9,075 nucleotides of DNA, from the NCBI RefSeq assembly GCF_937890585.1, contig NZ_CALACG010000162.1, forward strand, positions 1 through 9,075, written 5' to 3'. The stretch is from an uncultured Campylobacter sp. (GTDB lineage: Bacteria; Campylobacterota; Campylobacteria; Campylobacterales; Campylobacteraceae). This document shows, in pieces, positions 5,528-9,075 of the stretch. Within the stretch, counting starts at the first letter, position 1. Each line of letters starts with the position of its first letter. The notes beneath the pieces are model-generated. The model had not been told where the DNA came from. It ran no database searches and worked only from the letters and a program-made list of their open reading frames with translations. The position numbers and the translations under genes were made by a program.

Positions 5528-6492
5528 GAGCGTATGCAGAGTGGGAAGAGCAGGAGCTTTTGTTTTTATCGCTACCACATAGTAAGAGCGACTGGGAGCC
5601 TTATTTAGAGGAGATTTTGGCGGGCTATGAGGAGCTCGTGGCTGCTGTTACACCCTTTGAAAAGGTGGTGCTCATCTGCCCTGATGAGGCAAATTTCGCT
5701 AGGTTTAAGAAATTTAAAAATGTTGAGTTTGTTAAGCTTGAAACTGATGATACTTGGATCAGAGATTACGGTATGATCGACGTTTGCACCAAAGACGGTG
5801 TAAAGAGCTATGACTTTAAATTTAACGCTTGGGGCGGTAAATTTAAGAGCTCAAAAGATGATGCGATAAATTTAGAGCTAGCTAAAATTTACAAAACCAA
5901 GCTTGAGCCTGTTGATATGATACTAGAGGGCGGAAGCGTCGAGTTTAACGGAGATGGCGTGCTTTTAACCACCTCAAAATGCCTGCTAAATGAAAATAGA
6001 AACAAAGCACTTAGCAAAGAGCAGATTGAGGAGAAGCTTAAAAATTTATTTGGCTTAAAGCGTATCATCTGGCTTGAAAATGGCTTTATAAAAGGCGATG
6101 ACACAGATAGCCACATCGACACTTTAGCTCGCTTTATCACGCCTGATACTATTGCTTACGCAGCTTGCGATGACAAGAGCGATGAGCACTTTGATGAGCT
6201 AAAAAGGATGGAGGATGAGCTTAAAAAAACTGGCTTTAAGCTGCTTGCTCTGCCGCTTCCTAAGCCTAAATTTTATGATGGCAAAAGGCTTGGCTGCACA
6301 TACGCAAATTTTATCTTTATAAATGGCGCGCTAATCGTGCCAACATATAATGACGAAAACGATGAAAAGGTGCTAAATTTACTTGCCAAGGCACTGCCAG
6401 ACAGAAAGATCATCGGTGTAAATTCACTAGTTTTTGTCCGTCAAAATGGCTCGCTTCACTGCTCAAGCCAAAATAGATACAAAAGGGACTAA
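5524..6492 (+). CDS. aguA: Agmatine deiminase
   Basis: Cytoplasmic agmatine deiminase (PPAD / guanidino-modifying superfamily): agmatine + water gives N-carbamoylputrescine + ammonia. The active-site set is in place in 322 residues: DDTWIRDYG (75-83), EGGSVEFNGDG (135-145), the catalytic histidine H197 in DSHIDTLARF, and the nucleophilic cysteine C313 in GSLHCSSQN at the C-terminus. It is slightly shorter than the usual 340-370, as I recall for epsilonproteobacterial members. The first residues AEWEEQELLFLSLPH match the family start, so GTG with AAGGAG 5 nt upstream is well supported. Two genes downstream lies the amidase that uses its product, which makes the agmatine substrate much more likely than peptidyl-arginine. 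The order matches what I recall of C. jejuni Cj0949c-Cj0948c-Cj0947c. The stop is 2 nt before the next gene. Confidence 0.94.
   Translation: MRAYAEWEEQELLFLSLPHSKSDWEPYLEEILAGYEELVAAVTPFEKVVLICPDEANFARFKKFKNVEFVKLETDDTWIRDYGMIDVCTKDGVKSYDFKFNAWGGKFKSSKDDAINLELAKIYKTKLEPVDMILEGGSVEFNGDGVLLTTSKCLLNENRNKALSKEQIEEKLKNLFGLKRIIWLENGFIKGDDTDSHIDTLARFITPDTIAYAACDDKSDEHFDELKRMEDELKKTGFKLLALPLPKPKFYDGKRLGCTYANFIFINGALIVPTYNDENDEKVLNLLAKALPDRKIIGVNSLVFVRQNGSLHCSSQNRYKRD
6484..6488 (+). promoter_or_regulatory. Ribosome binding site for the TTG start of the cation exporter
   Basis: AGGGA lies 6 nt before TTG at 6495 and within the last codons of aguA. No in-frame ATG occurs before residue 59, well inside the metal-site helix, so TTG is required. 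Confidence 0.7.
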
Positions 6493-6494
6493 AC

Positions 6495-7421
6495 TTGTCA
6501 AGTCCGTTTGATTATGAGTTTAACCGCATAAATAAGCAGGAATGCACGCAGGGCGAAAATAAGGCTGTTATCGCAGCTGGAGCTTGTGCCTTTTTGCTTG
6601 CACTTGTAAAATTTGCAGCTGGGCTTTTTAGCGGCTCAGTCGCTGTGCTTGGCTCGGCGATTGATTCAATGCTTGATTTTATTGTCTCGCTTTTAAATTT
6701 ATTTGCGCTTAGAAAGTCAAGAAAGCAAGCTGATGAGAGATTTAACTTTGGCTACACAAAGCTAGAGGCGTTAGCAGCGCTATTTGAGTGTGTCATCATC
6801 GTTGTGGCTGCTGGATATATATTTTATGAGAGCGTTAAGAAATTTAGCGAGCCAAATTTAGAGATAGACCTTGGCTTAAGCCTTGGTGTGATGGTCTTTT
6901 CGGTCGTAGTGACGCTAGCTTTGGTACTATTTTTAAACCAAATTTCTAAAAAAAGTGGCAACCTTATCATAAAAGCAGACGCGCTGCACTATAAGATCGA
7001 CCTTTTTAGCAACCTAGCAGTCATCATCTCGCTTCTTATCATTAAATTTAGCGGATTTGTGATGATAGATGCGATCTTTGGCATCGTGATAAGTGGCTAC
7101 ATCGCTCAAAGCGCGATCAGTCTTGGCAAAGACGCCCTTGGTGTCTTGCTAGATCACGCAGCAAGCCCTGAGGTCACAGCTGAGATCATCAAGATGATAA
7201 AGGCAAAGAAGAGAATTTCAGACTTTCACTACCTAAACACAAGACAGAGCGCAAATACCATATTTTTAACGATGCATTTAGTTTTTGACAAAGATATCTC
7301 GCTTTACGATGCGCACGAAGTGGCCGAATCGCTTGAAGCTGAGATAAGAGAGAAATTTAAGGATTTTTCGTGGCAGATAACCACGCATTTAGACCCATAC
7401 AACGACAAAGAAGGGAAATGA
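6495..7421 (+). CDS. Cation diffusion facilitator, FieF/YiiP-like metal exporter
   Basis: Inner-membrane proton-coupled exporter of divalent metal (zinc or iron are usual for FieF-type members). The 308 residues carry six predicted membrane segments (about 25-45, 50-70, 93-112, 126-147, 170-185, 188-206) and a C-terminal cytoplasmic dimer domain. Transport site A has the DD-HD pattern: D57 and D61 in GSAIDSMLDF, H165 and D169 in ADALHYKIDL. The cytoplasmic site matches E. coli FieF, with H245, H261, H274, H298 and D300 in FHYLNTRQS, TMHLVF, DAHEVA and TTHLDP. The intermembrane-loop site B is not conserved: where FieF has histidines this protein has F83 and Y87. TTG start, 2 nt after aguA, and 1 nt before aguB, so it is embedded in the putrescine operon. 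The metal cannot be fixed from sequence; the C. jejuni neighbour arrangement appears the same (Cj0948c, from memory). Confidence 0.92.
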   Translation: MSSPFDYEFNRINKQECTQGENKAVIAAGACAFLLALVKFAAGLFSGSVAVLGSAIDSMLDFIVSLLNLFALRKSRKQADERFNFGYTKLEALAALFECVIIVVAAGYIFYESVKKFSEPNLEIDLGLSLGVMVFSVVVTLALVLFLNQISKKSGNLIIKADALHYKIDLFSNLAVIISLLIIKFSGFVMIDAIFGIVISGYIAQSAISLGKDALGVLLDHAASPEVTAEIIKMIKAKKRISDFHYLNTRQSANTIFLTMHLVFDKDISLYDAHEVAESLEAEIREKFKDFSWQITTHLDPYNDKEGK

Positions 7422-7422
7422 G

Positions 7423-8295
7423 ATGAAAGTAGCACTACTTCAACAAGAATTTAAAGGCACAAAAGAGGCAACTATCGCAAAGACGCTTGAGCTAATAGCT
7501 GAGGCAAAAAAAGGTGGCGCTGATCTCGTGGTCTGCCAAGAGCTGCACCAGACGCAGTACTTTTGCAAAAGCGAGGATACAAATTTCTTTGATCACGCAA
7601 ACGACTGGCAAGAGGATGTCGCTTTTTGGGGCAGGGTGGCTAAGAAAAACGGCGTAGTTTTAGTCACTTCGCTCTTTGAAAAGAGGGCTGACGGACTTTA
7701 TCACAACACAGCTTTTGTCTTCGAGCGTGACGGCAGTGTGGCTGGCAAATACCGAAAAATGCACATCCCTGATGACCCTGGATTTTACGAGAAATTTTAC
7801 TTTACACCAGGCGATATCGGCTTTGAGCCTATTGAAACTAGCCTTGGCAAACTTGGCGTTTTGGTTTGTTGGGATCAGTGGTATCCAGAAGCAGCAAGGC
7901 TCATGGCGCTAAAAGGGGCGAAAATTCTCATCTATCCAACGGCTATTGGCTGGTTTGAGGGCGATAGTGAGGATGAAAAATCAAGACAGCTTGAAGCGTG
8001 GGTGGCAGTGCAAAGAGGCCATAGCGTGGCAAATGGCTTGCCAGTGGTCGCAGTAAATCGTGTGGGCTTTGAAAAAGATGATAGTGGCGTGATGGATGGG
8101 ATTAAGTTTTGGGGAAATAGCTTTGTTTACGGCCCACAAGGCGAGCAGCTTTTCCGTGCAGATAGCCATAGCGAGCTTTGCAAGATCGTTGAGATAGATA
8201 TGAAAAGAAGTGAAGAAGTTCGCAGAATTTGGCCATTTTTACGTGACCGCAGGATCGATGCCTACGCAAATATCACAAAGAGATTTATCGACTAA
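7423..8295 (+). CDS. aguB: N-carbamoylputrescine amidase
   Basis: Cytoplasmic nitrilase-superfamily amidohydrolase: N-carbamoylputrescine gives putrescine + CO2 + ammonia, the step after agmatine deiminase. The 290 residues are of normal family length. The Glu-Lys-Cys catalytic triad is visible as E40 in VCQELHQTQYFC, K112 in YRKMHIPDDPGFYEK and C149 in GVLVCWDQWYPEAARL. AIGWFEGDSED and the C-terminal RRIWPFLRDRRIDAY also fit this amidase subgroup. ATG start, one base after the exporter stop, with AAGGG 7 nt upstream. It is the last gene before a hairpin terminator at 8302. Together with aguA it provides putrescine without ornithine decarboxylase; arginine decarboxylase and the spermidine enzymes must be elsewhere. 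Other nitrilase substrates are possible in principle but unlikely beside aguA. Confidence 0.94.
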   Translation: MKVALLQQEFKGTKEATIAKTLELIAEAKKGGADLVVCQELHQTQYFCKSEDTNFFDHANDWQEDVAFWGRVAKKNGVVLVTSLFEKRADGLYHNTAFVFERDGSVAGKYRKMHIPDDPGFYEKFYFTPGDIGFEPIETSLGKLGVLVCWDQWYPEAARLMALKGAKILIYPTAIGWFEGDSEDEKSRQLEAWVAVQRGHSVANGLPVVAVNRVGFEKDDSGVMDGIKFWGNSFVYGPQGEQLFRADSHSELCKIVEIDMKRSEEVRRIWPFLRDRRIDAYANITKRFID

Positions 8296-8301
8296 ATTTA
8301 A

Positions 8302-8323
8302 AGCTAGAATTTCTAGCTCTTTT
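8302..8323. terminator. Hairpin terminator between convergent aguB and the ABC ATPase
   Basis: AGCTAGA (8302-8308) pairs with TCTAGCT (8312-8318) around a 3-nt ATT loop, followed on the + strand by CTTTT. On the - strand the same hairpin is followed by TTTAAATTTAG. It starts 7 nt after the aguB stop and ends at the TAA stop of the ATPase gene (8322-8324), so it can serve both converging operons. Confidence 0.8.
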
Positions 8324-8987
8324 AAAATGTAAATTTCTTATCCACTATGCGGACTATCCTGCCGCCAAGCCTCTTTGCCTGCTCTTCGTTGTGTGTGGTG
8401 ATGATGATCGTATATCTTTGCGACAGGCTTTTTAAAAGCTCCTCTACGATCAAGACATTTTTCATATCAAGCGATGAGCATGGCTCATCAAGCATAAGCA
8501 CTTCAGGCTTTGTAGTTAGCATCCTTGCTATGCAAAGTCTTTGCTTTTGACCGCCTGAGAGTTTGCTAGCTGGCATATCAAGGTCATTTATCTCATCAAG
8601 TAAATTTACGCTTTTAAGCAGCTCCTCTACTCTTTTTTGCTTATCTTTTATGCTGCCCTCGTAAAATTCCATCGCATAGGTCAAATTTCTCTCGACGCTA
8701 AAAGGAAAGAGCATGGCGTCTTGAAAGAGTATGGCTAGCTTTCGTCTTAGCCAAATTTCGTCTTTGGTTTTGATATTTTCGCCTTTAAATAAAATTTCTC
8801 CACTATATCTGCCGCCTTTTTGCTCCAAAAAGCCATTTAGCGCTGAAAGAAATGTCGATTTACCACATCCTGAGCTGCCCATTAGGCAGATGATCTCGTT
8901 TTGAGCGACGTTTAAATTTAGATCTTTTAAAATTTCATTCTCTTGGTAAAAGATACTAAGATCTTTTATGTTTAAAATATCTGGCAA
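8322..8987 (-). CDS. ABC transporter ATPase, PstB-like, substrate unknown
   Basis: Cytoplasmic ABC ATPase of 221 residues, shorter than phosphate-importer PstB (about 250-260). Walker A is GSSGCGKST (37-45), the Q-loop glutamine Q89 lies in AILFQDAMLFPFSV, the signature is LSGGQKQRLCIAR (143-155), Walker B is VLMLDE (163-168), and the switch histidine is H199 in TTHNEEQA. All catalytic residues are present. RLCIAR and the GRYSGEILFKGENI segment resemble PstB, but after Walker B it reads DEPCSSLDM instead of DEPTSALDP, and the C-terminus stops early. TTG start with AGGAG 6 nt upstream; the start overlaps the end of a permease gene by 32 nt. It could be a phosphate-type or another anion/metal-type importer ATPase; the binding protein lies outside the window. 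Confidence 0.88.
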   Translation of the reverse strand: MPDILNIKDLSIFYQENEILKDLNLNVAQNEIICLMGSSGCGKSTFLSALNGFLEQKGGRYSGEILFKGENIKTKDEIWLRRKLAILFQDAMLFPFSVERNLTYAMEFYEGSIKDKQKRVEELLKSVNLLDEINDLDMPASKLSGGQKQRLCIARMLTTKPEVLMLDEPCSSLDMKNVLIVEELLKSLSQRYTIIITTHNEEQAKRLGGRIVRIVDKKFTF

Positions 8988-9075
8988 TTTTCTCTCCTAT
9001 ATCAAATAAAACTACGGCTGAAAGCAGGTGCAAAATGATAAGTATAAAAATGAGCACAAGCGCCGTGGCGTAGGC
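8956..9075 (-). CDS. ABC transporter permease, C-terminal 39 residues (5' end outside window)
   Basis: The - strand frame from the window edge to TAG at 8958-8956 encodes 39 residues: AYATALVLIFILIILHLLSA followed by VVLFDIGEKIARYFKHKRS. A final membrane helix with a positively charged cytoplasmic tail is the usual end of a PstA/CysW-type permease, and AYATALVL is typical of the last helix in such proteins. It is too short for the ORF-length cut-off most callers use. The stop lies 32 nt inside the downstream ATPase gene, so the two are co-transcribed and probably translationally coupled. Only the end is visible, so it is not known whether this is a single permease or a fused pair. Confidence 0.72.
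   Translation of the reverse strand, partial: AYATALVLIFILIILHLLSAVVLFDIGEKIARYFKHKRS
8994..8998 (-). promoter_or_regulatory. Ribosome binding site for the TTG start of the PstB-like ATPase
   Basis: On the - strand AGGAG lies 6 nt before TTG at 8987-8985, inside the permease coding sequence. It makes TTG the likely start; the next in-frame ATG is at residue 36, immediately before Walker A, and would delete the first strand of the domain. Confidence 0.75.

Noticed and set aside
5524..6492. Peptidyl-arginine deiminase as the function of the aguA-like gene
   Set aside because: There is no signal peptide, the protein is short, and the next enzyme in the operon is the amidase that consumes N-carbamoylputrescine.
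1..9075. CRISPR array, insertion sequence, prophage, tRNA or rRNA gene
   Set aside because: No spaced direct repeats, transposase, integrase or RNA-gene-like sequences are seen; the frequent TAAATTTA words are irregularly spaced.

Overview
The window looks like chromosomal DNA of an epsilonproteobacterium, most likely a Campylobacter close to C. concisus. The protein sequences (a CjaA-type cysteine-binding lipoprotein and an aguA–cation efflux–aguB gene order that I recall from C. jejuni Cj0949c–Cj0947c), the AT-rich codon use, the tight gene packing and the very frequent word TAAATTTA all point that way. The genus call is an inference from remembered families, not from a database search.

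Region 1 (1–2122, + strand) is the end of a surface-polysaccharide cluster. It holds the 3' part of a bifunctional mannose-1-phosphate guanylyltransferase / mannose-6-phosphate isomerase (manC-like), overlapping by 4 nt a full-length WbaP-like undecaprenyl-phosphate sugar-1-phosphate transferase. This stretch is visibly more AT-rich and has almost none of the TAAATTTA word, so it is probably an exchangeable glycan locus ending at a strong 17-bp hairpin (2142–2178).

Region 2 (2176–5172, - strand) is a polar amino-acid ABC importer transcribed as permease, permease, ATPase, then after a 91-nt gap with a hairpin the CjaA-like binding lipoprotein. Region 3 (5282–8295, + strand) is a tightly coupled four-gene operon: a small CBU_0592-like membrane protein, agmatine deiminase, a FieF-type cation diffusion facilitator and N-carbamoylputrescine amidase. 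The two enzymes together turn agmatine into putrescine, the precursor route for polyamines; the role of the metal exporter between them is unknown. The two operons diverge from a 109-nt promoter region (5173–5281).

Region 4 (8322–9075, - strand) is the end of a second ABC transporter: a short PstB-like ATPase, and the last 39 codons of its permease, which overlap the ATPase gene by 32 nt. A hairpin at 8302–8323 separates it from the polyamine operon. Gene boundaries are compact, and five of the ten complete genes use GTG or TTG starts, each supported by a good ribosome binding site.

I did not find a clearly new biological system. The points most worth a second look are the metal exporter embedded in the putrescine operon, the linkage of cjaA to a complete permease/ATPase set, the skewed TAAATTTA distribution, and the ABC transporter of unknown substrate at the right edge.
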